A DNA stretch of 64,000 bases from Neotamlana sargassicola (GCF_020523965.1 NZ_JAJAPX010000001.1:868001-932000); one strand, 5' to 3'. Numbered from the stretch's first letter, positions 9,069-18,253 are shown. Notes: generated by a model from the letters alone, not told the origin. Made by a program: numbers and translations.

Positions 9069-10214
9069 TTAATTATTCATCATTTTATATGCTTCTTCAA
9101 CATAAACAGTAATATCGTTAGTAAACTTACCTACACCTTGATCGGGCGATTTTCTATGGCCTAGGCGCACAATGATGAGGTTATCGTTAGGCTCTACCAA
9201 AACGTATTGCCCCAAGTGGCCACGCATCATAAAAAAGTGTTTGTCGCCAATGTCTTTTATCCACCAGCCATAACCGTACTCTGGACTTCCTTTAAAACGA
9301 GGTGTAATGCTTTTTTTTACAAATGAAGAGTCTAGTAGTTGTTTGCCGTTCCATTTTCCGTGGTCTTTATAAAGCTTGCCAAAACGGGCAAAATCTCGTG
9401 CACTGCTAGAGATACAACAAAAGGTTTTTGCTAATCGGTTTTCGGCATCGTCGAGTTGCCAAAGGGCGTCGTTTGCAGCGCCCATGGGTTGCCAAAAACT
9501 TTCTGAAAGGTAGTTAGACAGGGTTTTACCGGTTGCTTTTTTAATAACCATTCCTAAAAGGGCGGTGCTTCCGCTTAAATATTCGAATGCTTCGCCGGGT
9601 GTTTTTACTACTTTTTGGTTTAAAATGGTTTCGGCTAAATCGTCGTCGTAATTGGCTCTTGCGGTTACCGAAAACGGACTTGTGTAATGCTCGACCCAAT
9701 CTAACCCCGATGCCATGGACGATAAATCGCCTACTGTTGTTTTCGCATAGCTATATTGCGGGTAAAAATCGCTTAAAGGTTGGTCTAAGCTTTTTATGTA
9801 GCCGTCCATAATGGCTTTTCCTAATAGGGCAGAAGTAATGCTTTTTGCCATTGAGAACGAGTTGGTTTTAGAGTTTTTATTATATCCGTCGTAATATTTT
9901 TCGAACCAAATACTATCGTTTTTTATAATTAAATAGGCAATAGTGCCCCAATCTTGGTTTACTTGGCTTAGTTTTTCTGTAGGAGAAACGCTGTTGTAGT
10001 TTTTGTGTATTGCCCAAGCATCAACATGGTTTCCTTTTTTTATAGTATCGTTTTCAAAGTAAGGGTAATCGTCTATAAAAGCCGTTTTATGTCCTGTAAA
10101 ATAAACCGTTTTAGCACCTTTAATTATATAGTCGTAGTCAAATACATAAAGCGATAAAACAAGAATTAAAATGAGTAGCATAAGCCACTTAAAAAGGTTT
10201 TTAATAAATTTCAT
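9069..10214 (-). CDS. Serine hydrolase (beta-lactamase/class C-like)
   Basis: 381 aa. Member of the serine beta-lactamase-like superfamily, which includes esterases, D-aminopeptidases and class C enzymes. Visible: one N-terminal membrane segment (about residues 10-27), then a periplasmic-side domain with catalytic SxxK in SMAKSIT (about residue 122), a YLSGS motif consistent with the YxS element, and HLGQ near the C-terminus in place of the KTG-like element. Probably membrane-anchored in the periplasm. Real substrate unknown; the annotation beta-lactamase should not be taken as antibiotic resistance. Stands between ogt and the exonuclease gene on the same strand. Confidence 0.86.
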   Translation of the reverse strand: MKFIKNLFKWLMLLILILVLSLYVFDYDYIIKGAKTVYFTGHKTAFIDDYPYFENDTIKKGNHVDAWAIHKNYNSVSPTEKLSQVNQDWGTIAYLIIKNDSIWFEKYYDGYNKNSKTNSFSMAKSITSALLGKAIMDGYIKSLDQPLSDFYPQYSYAKTTVGDLSSMASGLDWVEHYTSPFSVTARANYDDDLAETILNQKVVKTPGEAFEYLSGSTALLGMVIKKATGKTLSNYLSESFWQPMGAANDALWQLDDAENRLAKTFCCISSSARDFARFGKLYKDHGKWNGKQLLDSSFVKKSITPRFKGSPEYGYGWWIKDIGDKHFFMMRGHLGQYVLVEPNDNLIIVRLGHRKSPDQGVGKFTNDITVYVEEAYKMMNN

Positions 10215-10299
10215 GTATTTAGAGTTTAGCTGTATTAAATATAGGGATTATTTTGAGTACGATGAATATGTATTGTTAAAATGGCTGAATAAATAGTTA

Positions 10300-10773
10300 T
10301 TAAAATAAGGTTTGTTGTTTAAATGGGCTTTCATGGTTTAAAAGCCATTGTTTTCGGTGTAAGCCACCAGCGTACCCTGTTAAACTACCATCGCTTCCTA
10401 TTACGCGGTGGCAAGGAATAACTATCCATAATGGGTTTTTTCCGTTGGCGTTGGCAACGGCTCGAATAGCTTTTATATCGCCTAATTGTTTAGATAGTTC
10501 TAGGTACGATAACGTTTTGCCGTAGGGAATTTGTTCTAAGAGTTTCCAAATTCGCTTTTGAAAATCGGTGCCTTCTGGATTTAGTTTTAAGCTGAATTGT
10601 TTGCGAGTTCCTTGAAAATATTCGTTTAATTGAATAACACAATCTTGTAAAACTTCTGGAATAATATCGTTTGGTTTTTCTTGAGAATTAAGCACAACAA
10701 TAGATGAAATTCCAGTTACATCACCATTTATTTTGGTGAAACCAAGAGGCGATTTTATTATACAAGTTTCCAC
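10300..10773 (-). CDS. ogt: Methylated-DNA--[protein]-cysteine S-methyltransferase
   Basis: 157 aa. Suicide repair enzyme that transfers the alkyl group from O6-alkylguanine to its own cysteine. Visible: the active-site motif IPCHRVIGSDGSLTGYAGG near residues 122-140, preceded by the winged-helix recognition region (PYGKTLSYLELSKQLG, AVANANGKNP). No Ada N-terminal domain. The start codon is GTG, overlapping the TAG stop of the upstream CNNM gene by one base (TAGTG), which suggests translational coupling. No in-frame ATG lies nearby. Confidence 0.93.
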   Translation of the reverse strand: METCIIKSPLGFTKINGDVTGISSIVVLNSQEKPNDIIPEVLQDCVIQLNEYFQGTRKQFSLKLNPEGTDFQKRIWKLLEQIPYGKTLSYLELSKQLGDIKAIRAVANANGKNPLWIVIPCHRVIGSDGSLTGYAGGLHRKQWLLNHESPFKQQTLF

Positions 10774-11891
10774 TATTTTGTTGGAGTTTCATCTCCTAAA
10801 ATACCTAGTTTTTTGGCTCTCGCTTCCCAACTTTTTCTGGCTTGTAGTTGGAGGTCTAAAACATTGTCGCTTTCGTCCATAATTTCTAAACCAAGTAGTG
10901 TTTCAATAACATCTTCCATGGTTACTAAACCGCTTACGCTTCCGTATTCGTCTACAACTAAAGCCATATGGTTTCGGCTTTCAACAAGTTGCTCGAAAAG
11001 CGTTGGAATGGGTAAATTACGGTCTATTATTATAATATTTCGTTGTAATTCTGATAATAATTTTGAGCCATTACCAAGTGCCATTTCTTTAAAAATTTCA
11101 TCTTTTAAAACCAGTCCTTTAATATTGTCTGGGTTATCTGAATAGATGGGGATTCTAGAAAAGCGAATATTTAGGTTTGTATTAAAAAAATCTTTAACAG
11201 TTGTGTTTTGGTTTTCGGCTTTCATTACGGTTCGCGGAGTCATAATGTCTTTAGCAAACACTTCTTTAAATGTGAGTAAATTTTTAATTATTTTACTTTC
11301 ATTTTCCTGAAAAACACCTTCTTTATGCGCCATATCGGTCATAACCATAAAGCTTTCACGATTTAATACGCTACCATGACCTTTACCGCCAATGAGTTTT
11401 GTGGTTAATTGAAGTAACCATAAAATACCTGTCCATTTTAAAGGAAATATTAAAATATGAAGCGCTTTTGTGGTAAAATTGGCTAAACCTTTCCAGTAGG
11501 TGGCGCCAATGGTTTTAGGAATAATTTCTGAAGCAACAAGGATTAAAATAGTCATAATCGACGAAACAATACCTACCATTAAATCTTCGGTAACAGTAAT
11601 GCCAAGAAAAGATGAGGATTTCGAGCCGTAAATTTCGGCATATGCCACTTTAGCTTGCACACCAACTAAAATAGCGCCAACCGTATGTGCAATTGTGTTA
11701 AGGGTTAAAATTGCAATTAACGGGCGGTCTACATCTTGTTTTAATTGTTCTAAACTTGTTGCAAAAGCTTTGCCTTCCTGTTTTTTAACATTAATAAAGG
11801 TTGGGGTAACACTTAATAAAACGGCTTCTAAAATAGAGCATAAAAACGAAAAGAAAATGGAAATAACGCCGTAAAAAATAAGTAAGGCCAT
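10773..11891 (-). CDS. CNNM/hemolysin-C family membrane protein (DUF21 plus CBS pair)
   Basis: 372 aa. CNNM/CorC-type proteins are linked to Mg2+/Co2+ efflux or divalent-cation homeostasis. Visible: N-terminal DUF21 domain with about four hydrophobic segments (residues 1-170), then two CBS domains (about 205-330; DIMTPRTVMKAENQ and ALVVDEYGSVSGLVTMEDV). It lacks the C-terminal CorC_HlyC domain, and the protein ends about 40 residues after the CBS pair. Inner membrane. Upstream, 370 nt of intergenic sequence separate it from the DM13 lipoprotein gene. The older name hemolysin is historical. Confidence 0.88.
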   Translation of the reverse strand: MALLIFYGVISIFFSFLCSILEAVLLSVTPTFINVKKQEGKAFATSLEQLKQDVDRPLIAILTLNTIAHTVGAILVGVQAKVAYAEIYGSKSSSFLGITVTEDLMVGIVSSIMTILILVASEIIPKTIGATYWKGLANFTTKALHILIFPLKWTGILWLLQLTTKLIGGKGHGSVLNRESFMVMTDMAHKEGVFQENESKIIKNLLTFKEVFAKDIMTPRTVMKAENQNTTVKDFFNTNLNIRFSRIPIYSDNPDNIKGLVLKDEIFKEMALGNGSKLLSELQRNIIIIDRNLPIPTLFEQLVESRNHMALVVDEYGSVSGLVTMEDVIETLLGLEIMDESDNVLDLQLQARKSWEARAKKLGILGDETPTK

Positions 11892-12263
11892 AGGTTGAAT
11901 ATAATTTAATATAGCACTAAGTTACAAAAAGCAATTTACAATTAAAGGCTTTTTTAGCATTGCTTAATTCATTAAGACGATAAGGCACAAGTTATTTTTT
12001 TTGTTGTTTGGTATTTTAATGAAAATCAATTAGTTATCCTGTTGTAGGTATTGTGTTTCCTCCTTAAAAATGTCAATTTAGTATTGTGAAATTCATTTGT
12101 TTTTTATTTAGCATATGGGTGTTTTAACAATGAAAATACTACTAAATGAAATATAATTATTACTCTTGCATTTGGTAAAGGTTTTCCTGAAGACAATAAT
12201 TTAATTACGCTTTTAGGGGTGAATTTGGATTTAGACTTTAAGGAACTTTTTTAAAAGGATAAT
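11892..12263. other. 372-nt intergenic region, mostly featureless
   Basis: No supported gene. It separates the CNNM gene (start 11891) from the stop of the DM13 lipoprotein gene. I see no clear -7 box for the CNNM gene. A plus-strand open stretch at 12150-12254 is listed separately as a possible gene remnant. Confidence 0.5.
12150..12254 (+). pseudogene. Possible decayed gene tail (34 codons)
   Basis: After a TGA at 12147-12149 the plus strand is open for 34 codons to TAA at 12252-12254 and reads like a protein tail (AFGKGFPEDNNLITLLGV, then NLDLDFKELF). There is no start codon in frame, and an ATG at 12131 is in another frame. It could be the 3' remnant of a lost gene or a chance open frame; 34 codons is not statistically unusual in this genome. 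Confidence 0.22.
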
Positions 12264-12674
12264 TTATTCAATATCACCACCGCCAACTTTTACGCTAAAA
12301 GGCTCGCACCAATAGAGTAAATAGGTGTAATCGGTTAAGTTTACATTTTCTATAATGTAGTTGTGTGCGCCACTAAAAACCTCAACTGGGCCAAGAGATA
12401 AAGCATTAGTAACCGAATTGGCATCGTTAGTTAAATACACATACAAACCAGGCAACTCTGTTGAAGCTACATAGTTTTCGTTTAGAGTAAGCAATAAATT
12501 GTTAGTGTTTTCAATGCTAGAAAGTGTAAAACTTCCCATTAATTCGTAGTCGCTAGTTGTGGCAACAAAGCCCGATTTAGAGACGATAAGAGGTGTTTCC
12601 TCTGCACCAATTTCTTCAGTATTACACGAGAAAAAACTAATCAATAAACAAGTGAAAATAAAAATTCTAGACAT
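12264..12674 (-). CDS. DM13-domain lipoprotein
   Basis: 136 aa from the chosen ATG (MSRIFIFTCL), which gives a clean lipoprotein signal with lipobox LISFFSC; an ATG 33 nt upstream would only add a non-signal leader. The rest resembles the DM13 domain: G-F-x repeats, LNENY, LPGLYVYLT, and the ending YLLYWCEPFSVKVG, which matches the WC-x-F-x-V signature of that family. DM13 is proposed to take part in redox or electron-transfer reactions through its conserved cysteine. Probably outer-membrane or periplasmic. No operon partner is obvious. Confidence 0.75.
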   Translation of the reverse strand: MSRIFIFTCLLISFFSCNTEEIGAEETPLIVSKSGFVATTSDYELMGSFTLSSIENTNNLLLTLNENYVASTELPGLYVYLTNDANSVTNALSLGPVEVFSGAHNYIIENVNLTDYTYLLYWCEPFSVKVGGGDIE

Positions 12675-12729
12675 TATAATTGATTTTTTAATATAGTCGG
12701 TTGCCAACCAAAATGCTTACTTTAAAGGT

Positions 12730-14019
12730 TTAATTAGTGAGCGTAGCGCTATAAAAAATTTGCTGCAGTTTAGGGCGAATGTTTAAATTATAAATATTTC
12801 GATGGCTTCGCGATGGGTAAACACGATTAGATAAAAATATAAAAACCAATTCTGCCTTTGGGTCTGCCCAAACAAAAGTGCCTGTAAAACCAGCATGACC
12901 AAAGCTTTCCGGACTAACCTGTGGCGCAGGATAAGCTTTTGTAATGCTTAATGTGTCGTTACCAATTAAGGGTTTATCGAAACCTAAACCGCGGCGGTTA
13001 TTATTTTTTGGATATTGCATTTTTGTAAATTCTCTTACGGTTTCAGGTTTAAAAAAAGTGTTGCCATTAAAAGTTCCGAAATTTGTTAGCATTTGCATGT
13101 ATTTTGCTAAATCGGTTGCAGTGCCAAATAAGCCTGCATTTCCCGAAATACCACCAAGTAAAGCCGCATTTTCGTCGTGAACCCAACCGTGAGTTAGTGT
13201 TTTTCTAAAAACGGAATCGTTTTCGGTAGGAACAATGGTGTTTTTAAAGTTTTTTGTTTTAGGAAGATAACCTAAAGTTTCGCAGCCTAAAGGTTTGTAA
13301 AATTGTTTTTTAAGATAATCGGTGTAATTTTCACCTGTAATATTTTCAATAATTTCGGGATAAATTAATGAGGCTAAGCCCGAGTATTTATAAGTTTTAT
13401 CATTACTAACTTTGGAGCGATTTATGTTTCGAAATACTTTGTTTTTAAAACGATTTTTTACATAAATGCCTTCGTACATTTGGTTAGAAAATCGTTTGCT
13501 AGCTTTAGTTTTAATAAATCGCTTTTTTATTTTACCGTTTTTAAAAACTCGACTTAAAAACACAATATAAGGTTGCATTCCCGATTGATGCGCTAAAAGT
13601 TCGCGCAACGTGATGTGTTTTTTGTCTTTTTTATGTTTCCAAGCGTTCCAGTAATTACTAAAAGGCGCATCTAAATCCAGCTTACCTTCTTCGTAAAGTT
13701 TCATTAAAGCGGGTAGTGGACCCACAATTTTAGTCACCGAAGCTAAATCATAAATATCGTTTAAACTTACTTTATTAATGCTATCGTAAGTGTGATAACC
13801 ATAAGCTTCGTGAAAAATAATTTGCCCTTGTTTAGCAACTAATATTTGAGCGCCAGGAAAAGCCTGCTCTTTAATTGCTAATTGCATAATAGAATCGACT
13901 TGCGTGTTAATGTAATCGCCGTTTAACCCTACCGATTCTGGGTTTGTATAAGGCATTTGCGCGCAAGCAAGTTGGCAAAAAACTAATAATAAAACGAATT
14001 GAATAGCAGGCTTTATCAT
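12730..14019 (-). CDS. Secreted serine hydrolase (class C beta-lactamase-like)
   Basis: About 429 aa from the ATG at 14019 (MIKPAIQFVLLLVFC), chosen because it gives a signal peptide and avoids overlap with the VOC gene; a longer start exists at 14043. Visible: catalytic SxxK in ASVTKIVG, a YSGLAS motif for YxS, and HAGFTGT near the C-terminus. This sequence type matches the hydrolase module that in many Bacteroidota is fused to a glycoside hydrolase family 3 beta-N-acetylglucosaminidase; here it stands alone. Periplasmic. A role in peptidoglycan turnover is inference. Confidence 0.84.
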   Translation of the reverse strand: MIKPAIQFVLLLVFCQLACAQMPYTNPESVGLNGDYINTQVDSIMQLAIKEQAFPGAQILVAKQGQIIFHEAYGYHTYDSINKVSLNDIYDLASVTKIVGPLPALMKLYEEGKLDLDAPFSNYWNAWKHKKDKKHITLRELLAHQSGMQPYIVFLSRVFKNGKIKKRFIKTKASKRFSNQMYEGIYVKNRFKNKVFRNINRSKVSNDKTYKYSGLASLIYPEIIENITGENYTDYLKKQFYKPLGCETLGYLPKTKNFKNTIVPTENDSVFRKTLTHGWVHDENAALLGGISGNAGLFGTATDLAKYMQMLTNFGTFNGNTFFKPETVREFTKMQYPKNNNRRGLGFDKPLIGNDTLSITKAYPAPQVSPESFGHAGFTGTFVWADPKAELVFIFLSNRVYPSRSHRNIYNLNIRPKLQQIFYSATLTN

Positions 14020-14029
14020 TAAACAACAT

Positions 14030-14416
14030 TTACAAAAAAGCACTATCTACAGGTTCCCAAAGTTCAATTTTGTTGCCATCGTTATCTAGAACATAACCAA
14101 ATTTGCCGTATTCGTATTCTTCAACTTCGCCAACAATGGTTACGCCTTCTTCTTTTAAAACCTTTAATAATTCATGTAAATTTTCTACACGATAGTTAAA
14201 CATAAAATCTTTTTTCGATGGTTCGTAGTATTTCGTGTCTTCCGGAAACGGGCTCCATTGCGTCGAGCATTTATTGCCAGCTTCGTCTTTCCACCAAAAG
14301 GTACAGCCATAATCGTCGGTATTAAAACCAAGGTGCTTTTTGTACCAATTTTTAGTGGCATTAGGATCTTTGGTTTTAAAAAATAGTCCGCCTATTCCTG
14401 TTACTCGTTTTTTCAT
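14030..14416 (-). CDS. VOC (glyoxalase/bleomycin-resistance fold) protein
   Basis: 128 aa. Vicinal-oxygen-chelate fold: two beta-alpha-beta-beta-beta units, seen as GIGGLFFKTKDPNATKNWYK and, at the end, YGKFGYVLDNDGNKIELWEP. The terminal Glu of IELWEP fits a metal ligand position. Reaction unknown; members include dioxygenases, isomerases and resistance proteins. Second of two VOC genes in a row on the minus strand, followed by the serine hydrolase. Confidence 0.85.
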   Translation of the reverse strand: MKKRVTGIGGLFFKTKDPNATKNWYKKHLGFNTDDYGCTFWWKDEAGNKCSTQWSPFPEDTKYYEPSKKDFMFNYRVENLHELLKVLKEEGVTIVGEVEEYEYGKFGYVLDNDGNKIELWEPVDSAFL

Positions 14417-14437
14417 GGATTATATTATTTAAAGTTT

Positions 14438-14450
14438 CGCTTTCGCGGAA
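14438..14450 (+). repeat. Interspersed 13-mer CGCTTTCGCGGAA, copy 2
   Basis: Exact copy on the plus strand in the 49-nt gap between the two VOC genes, within the longer near-palindromic TTTCGCTTTCGCGGAAA. Confidence 0.75.
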
Positions 14451-14465
14451 ATGTAACACGGCATG

Positions 14466-14837
14466 TTAAACATGCTGATCGATTAAAATAGTATTCCCGT
14501 CAGGATCTTTAAGTACAATGCTTGCTGGTCCGGTTGAAGCTTCGTCGGCTTCATTAATAAGGGTAACACCGTTGTTTTTTAAATGTTTTTGAATGCTGCG
14601 AACATCATCGAAATCGGGTAGGGTTTGAGCATTTTCGTCCCAACCAGGATTAAAGGTTAAAATATTTTCTTCAAACATGCCTTGAAACAAACCAATTAAA
14701 GCATTGCCGTTTTTCATGATGAGATAATTTTTATCTAAATCGCCAGCAAAAACCGAAAACCCTAAGGTTTCATAAAATTGTTTTGATGCTTTAATGTCTT
14801 TTACACTCAAGCTTGTTGAAAATGCGCCTAGTTTCAT
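14466..14837 (-). CDS. VOC (glyoxalase-like) protein
   Basis: 123 aa. VOC fold recognisable from the opening SLSVKDIKASKQFYETLGF and the closing SIVLKDPDGNTILIDQH. It is not closely similar to the neighbouring VOC gene, so this is a functional grouping more than a recent duplication. Follows the DUF1801 gene after 15 nt on the same strand; the two could be cotranscribed. Substrate unknown. Confidence 0.85.
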   Translation of the reverse strand: MKLGAFSTSLSVKDIKASKQFYETLGFSVFAGDLDKNYLIMKNGNALIGLFQGMFEENILTFNPGWDENAQTLPDFDDVRSIQKHLKNNGVTLINEADEASTGPASIVLKDPDGNTILIDQHV

Positions 14838-14852
14838 AATATTTGCGTTTAG

Positions 14853-15308
14853 TTACTTTTTAATTGCGGTTTCGTAAATGGAAATCCATTTTTCAACAGT
14901 CAGTTTTTGGCAAAGTTCTGCAATAAGTTCAAACGGAATTTGATCTACTTTTTTAAATCGGATACAGCTTTTTCCCATATCGAGTTTTAATTTAGAGTGT
15001 TTGGGGTATTCGTTAACAAACCAATCGTGAATTTCGGGAACAGCATAAATACCGCTGTGATATAAATTTACCGAGTTTTTCTGCGAAGCAAAACTCATAA
15101 AAGGCAAAGGTTCTTCTGGTTTGCAATGGTAACCATCTGGATAAATGCTGTGTGGCACAAAATACCCAATCATACCATATTGCATGCCTTCTTTAAAACC
15201 ATCCGGAAGGTTTTTATTTATAACCTCTCGTAATTTATTTAAGGCTTCGTGCCTGTTTTCTGGCGTTTGTTTTATGTAGTCTTCTGGCGAGTTGGCTTTG
15301 TATTGCAT
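14853..15308 (-). CDS. DUF1801 domain protein
   Basis: 151 aa. Resembles the DUF1801/YdhG group (a fold shared with frataxin-like iron chaperones; function unproven). Visible: an early ETREAL-like motif (TPENRHEALNKLREVI), the GMQYGMIGYFVP segment, and a C-terminal KSCIRFKK strand. Cytosolic, no signal peptide. Lies between a dehydrogenase gene and the VOC gene in a minus-strand run. Confidence 0.78.
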   Translation of the reverse strand: MQYKANSPEDYIKQTPENRHEALNKLREVINKNLPDGFKEGMQYGMIGYFVPHSIYPDGYHCKPEEPLPFMSFASQKNSVNLYHSGIYAVPEIHDWFVNEYPKHSKLKLDMGKSCIRFKKVDQIPFELIAELCQKLTVEKWISIYETAIKK

Positions 15309-15332
15309 AGTGTTGACTTTAGAAACCTAAAG

Positions 15333-16289
15333 TTAACAAAATTTAGCTTTAATTTTATCTACAATGGTTTGGGCTAGTTTTTCTTTACTTTCTACAGTCC
15401 AACCAGCAACATGCGGTGTTAATAACACATTTTTAGCTTTGATTAAATACTGAAACGCTTCTGGCATTTCCACTGCGCCCGATGTATCGTCTTGTTTAAA
15501 TAGGTTCTCGAACGATGTTTTTTCGTATTCTAAAACATCTAAACCTGCGCCTAATATTTTACCAGATTTTAAAGCGGCAACTAAATCTTTTGTTACCACA
15601 CTTTTACCTCGCGCGGTGTTTATTAACCAAAATGGTTTTTTAAAGCCGTTTATAAAATCGGCATTAATCATGTTTAAAGTAAGTGGTGTTTGTGGCGTGT
15701 GTAAACTTACTACATCTACCTTTTCTTGAAATTCTTTAAGCGATACTTGTTTAGCATTTTCGTTACCAACGCCTTCTTTAATATCGTAACACAACACCTC
15801 TACATCGAAACCACGTAGTTTTTTAGAAAAGGCATTTCCCATATTGCCATAACCAATTAGCCCAACGGTTCTGCCATCGAGTTCTATACCTCGGTTGGCC
15901 TCACGAAGCCATTTACCGCTTCTAACTTCGGCATCGGCTTGGTTTAATTTATTAAAAAGCGATAACAGCATGCCTAAGCTATGTTCGCCAACAGCGTTTC
16001 GGTTACCTTCTGGAGCAGATATTAAATGAATGCCTTTGGCTTCGGCATAATCGCAGTCTATGTTTTCTAAACCGGCTCCAACACGACCAATAAATTTTAA
16101 ATTAGTGGCGGCATCTAGAAATTGTTTATCGATAGTAAAACGACTACGGATTACAATACCATCGTAGTTTGAAATTTTTGCTTCAATTGCTTCTTTTGAA
16201 GCTGTAAAATCGGTGTGGTTTGTAAATCCTAAATCGTTTAATTGATTTATTAATAACTCATGGTTGGAATCTAGGTGAAGTATTTTCAT
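15333..16289 (-). CDS. D-2-hydroxyacid dehydrogenase (phosphoglycerate dehydrogenase-like)
   Basis: 318 aa. NAD-dependent oxidoreductase of the SerA/LdhA superfamily. Visible: Rossmann motif VGLIGYGNMGNAF (about residues 145-157), catalytic Arg in INTARGKS, Glu in GLDVLEYE, and His in LTPHVAGWT. There is no ACT or other C-terminal regulatory domain, so it is the short form. The N-terminal substrate domain has VGAGLENIDCDYA. Could be the serine-pathway enzyme or a different 2-hydroxyacid dehydrogenase; no serC or serB is adjacent to decide. Confidence 0.87.
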   Translation of the reverse strand: MKILHLDSNHELLINQLNDLGFTNHTDFTASKEAIEAKISNYDGIVIRSRFTIDKQFLDAATNLKFIGRVGAGLENIDCDYAEAKGIHLISAPEGNRNAVGEHSLGMLLSLFNKLNQADAEVRSGKWLREANRGIELDGRTVGLIGYGNMGNAFSKKLRGFDVEVLCYDIKEGVGNENAKQVSLKEFQEKVDVVSLHTPQTPLTLNMINADFINGFKKPFWLINTARGKSVVTKDLVAALKSGKILGAGLDVLEYEKTSFENLFKQDDTSGAVEMPEAFQYLIKAKNVLLTPHVAGWTVESKEKLAQTIVDKIKAKFC

Positions 16290-16541
16290 GTTGTAAAATT
16301 ACGAAGTTTTTATTCTAATTCTTTTTAACTAACTAAAAGTGTGCATAAAAAATTGCTGTATTTTTTAGATTAATATTTTATTTAACAGCAAAAATTTGAA
16401 ACTCATGCAAATCTCAATTTATTTATTCCTGCAATTTTTTTATCTATGTTGTAGAGCGATTTAAATCAATAATATGCGCTGTATGTATTTCATGAAACGG
16501 CCGACTAAAGATAAAAAAACAGCTAATTATAAATATTAAAT

Positions 16542-16549
16542 TATATTTG
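16542..16549 (+). promoter_or_regulatory. -7 box for the ImmA/IrrE gene, nearly leaderless
   Basis: TATATTTG fits the Bacteroidota -7 consensus TAnnTTTG and ends only 4 nt before the ATG at 16554. If it is used, the mRNA would have almost no 5' leader. No clear TTG at the -33 position. The rest of the 264-nt gap (16290-16553) is AT-rich and shows nothing else. Confidence 0.5.
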
Positions 16550-16553
16550 TCTA

Positions 16554-17693
16554 ATGGCAACAAGGATTGAAAATATAAATTCTGAAATTATAAACTGGGC
16601 AATTACTCGAGCAGGTAATAGTCTGGAGGAATTTTATGCGGATAATCCTGATGTTTTAGATTGGATAGAAGGAAATAAGAAACCTACTTTAAAGCAATTA
16701 GAAAACTTTACTCATAAAGTTCATGTACCTTTTGGATATATGTTTATGAATGAACCACCTAAAGAGGAAATCCCAATACCTTTTTTTAGAACAGGAGGAG
16801 CACCTAGAGATAAAGTTTCTTTAAATGTTTATCATACAATCCAAATTATAAAAGATAGACAAAATTGGTTGACGAACTATCTTAAAGAAAGTGGTTATCC
16901 TGATTTAGATTTTGTTGGAAAATACAATGACAGCTCTGATTATAAAGAAATTGCAAAAGACATTAGAAATACTTTAAAATTACCTGTTAATTGGGCGAGT
17001 AAACTTGGAACTTGGGAACAGGCTTTAGATTATTTGACATTACAAATTGAGGAAATTGGGATAATTATCAATTTTAATGGAATTGTTGGAAACAATACTA
17101 GAAGAAAAATTTCAGTCGAAGAATGTAGAGGTTTTGTTTTAGTAAATAATAAAGCACCTTTTCTATTTGTAAATTCCGCAGATGCTAAAGCTGCTCAAAT
17201 GTTTACTTTAATACACGAAGTTGCTCATATTTGGTTAGGAGAAAGTGCTGGGTTTGATAATAAACAAATGCTTCCTGCTAATGACCCAACTGAATTATTA
17301 TGTGATAAAGTTGCAGCAGAATTTTTAGTGCCGGAAATTTTCTTTAGAGAAAAATGGAATAACAGTCAAGATATAAAATATTTAAGTAGAGTTTTTAAAG
17401 TTAGTCCAATTGTAATTGCAAGAAGAGCGTTAGATTTAAATTTAATTACTAAACCTTCTTTTTTTGAATTTTATAACAATTATATAGCTGAATTTAAAAA
17501 CAAAAAAGAAAATCAAAGTTCTGGTGGTAATTTTTATGCTACTGCTAAAAAGAGAATTAGTTTAAGATTTGCTAGTTATGTTAATAATGCAGTAAACGAA
17601 AACAATCTTTTATATAGAGATGCTTATAAATTAACTAGTTTAAAAGGTAACACGTACGAGAAGTTTATTAACGAATATCTATATCAAGTATGA
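16554..17693 (+). CDS. ImmA/IrrE family metallo-endopeptidase
   Basis: 379 aa. COG2856 zinc protease; relatives cleave repressors or act as the antitoxin-side partner in toxin-antitoxin modules. Visible: an N-terminal helical region resembling an Xre-type helix-turn-helix (about residues 5-60), then the protease domain with zinc motif HEVAH in TLIHEVAHIWLGES (about residue 222) and downstream ELLCDKVAAEFLVP, which supplies the third ligand. Its stop overlaps the DUF4411 start by 4 nt (ATGA). Codon use (frequent AGA for Arg, few GCC) differs from the flanking genes, suggesting transfer. Confidence 0.9.
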   Translation: MATRIENINSEIINWAITRAGNSLEEFYADNPDVLDWIEGNKKPTLKQLENFTHKVHVPFGYMFMNEPPKEEIPIPFFRTGGAPRDKVSLNVYHTIQIIKDRQNWLTNYLKESGYPDLDFVGKYNDSSDYKEIAKDIRNTLKLPVNWASKLGTWEQALDYLTLQIEEIGIIINFNGIVGNNTRRKISVEECRGFVLVNNKAPFLFVNSADAKAAQMFTLIHEVAHIWLGESAGFDNKQMLPANDPTELLCDKVAAEFLVPEIFFREKWNNSQDIKYLSRVFKVSPIVIARRALDLNLITKPSFFEFYNNYIAEFKNKKENQSSGGNFYATAKKRISLRFASYVNNAVNENNLLYRDAYKLTSLKGNTYEKFINEYLYQV

Positions 17694-18193
17694 GTAAATA
17701 CATTGTAGATTCCAACTTCTTTATACAAGCTCATCGTTCAATTTATCCTCTTGATGTTGTTCAAAGTTTTTGGGTAAAAGTCAATGTATTATCTCAAAAT
17801 GGAACTATAGTAAGTATTGATAAAGTAAAGAAAGAAATTTATGATAATTCTTCTCACGAAGATGAACTTAAAATATGGTGTGATTCTAATTTACCAGACG
17901 ATTTTTTTATCAACACAGATACTGTTCTTCAAAATTATATTTCGATTGTAAATTGGGCAAATTCTATGTCCCATCATTTCTCGCCAAATGCGATCCAGGA
18001 ATTTCTTGAAACTGACTTGGCTGACCCTTGGCTTGTTGCTTTCGCTATGAGTAATAATTGGACTATTGTTACTTATGAAAAAAGCCAACCTGAAAGAAAA
18101 AACAGAATAAAAATACCTGAAGTTTGTAATCAATTTAATATAAGACATATTGATACAATACAGATGTTTAGAGAGCTAAAAGAAAGCTTTTAG
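17690..18193 (+). CDS. DUF4411 PIN-domain protein, probable toxin
   Basis: 167 aa. The DUF4411 family has a PIN-like RNase fold. Visible acidic positions: D7 in YIVDSNFFIQ, E in KVKKEIYD, and the pair in TDLADPWLVAFA; VTYEKSQ follows as the fourth element. Translationally coupled (ATGA) to the ImmA/IrrE protease. The pairing, small size and odd codon use suggest a mobile toxin-antitoxin module; which partner is the antitoxin, and whether the protease domain matters for release, is not known from the sequence. Confidence 0.86.
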   Translation: MSKYIVDSNFFIQAHRSIYPLDVVQSFWVKVNVLSQNGTIVSIDKVKKEIYDNSSHEDELKIWCDSNLPDDFFINTDTVLQNYISIVNWANSMSHHFSPNAIQEFLETDLADPWLVAFAMSNNWTIVTYEKSQPERKNRIKIPEVCNQFNIRHIDTIQMFRELKESF

Positions 18194-18216
18194 CATCACA
18201 AATAATAACTTTAATA

Positions 18217-18253
18217 ATTAAAATAATATCTAGTTTATAAAAATTATTTTAAT
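18217..18253. terminator. AT-only inverted repeat between convergent genes
   Basis: ATTAAAATAAT (18217-18227) and ATTATTTTAAT (18243-18253) are perfect complements with a 15-nt loop, placed between the convergent DUF4411 and mgtE genes. With no GC in the stem it would be a weak terminator at best. Confidence 0.3.

Noticed and set aside
9069-10214. True beta-lactamase (resistance) function for the serine hydrolase
   Set aside because: The SxxK fold is shared by many esterases and peptidases; no resistance-specific motif or context is seen.
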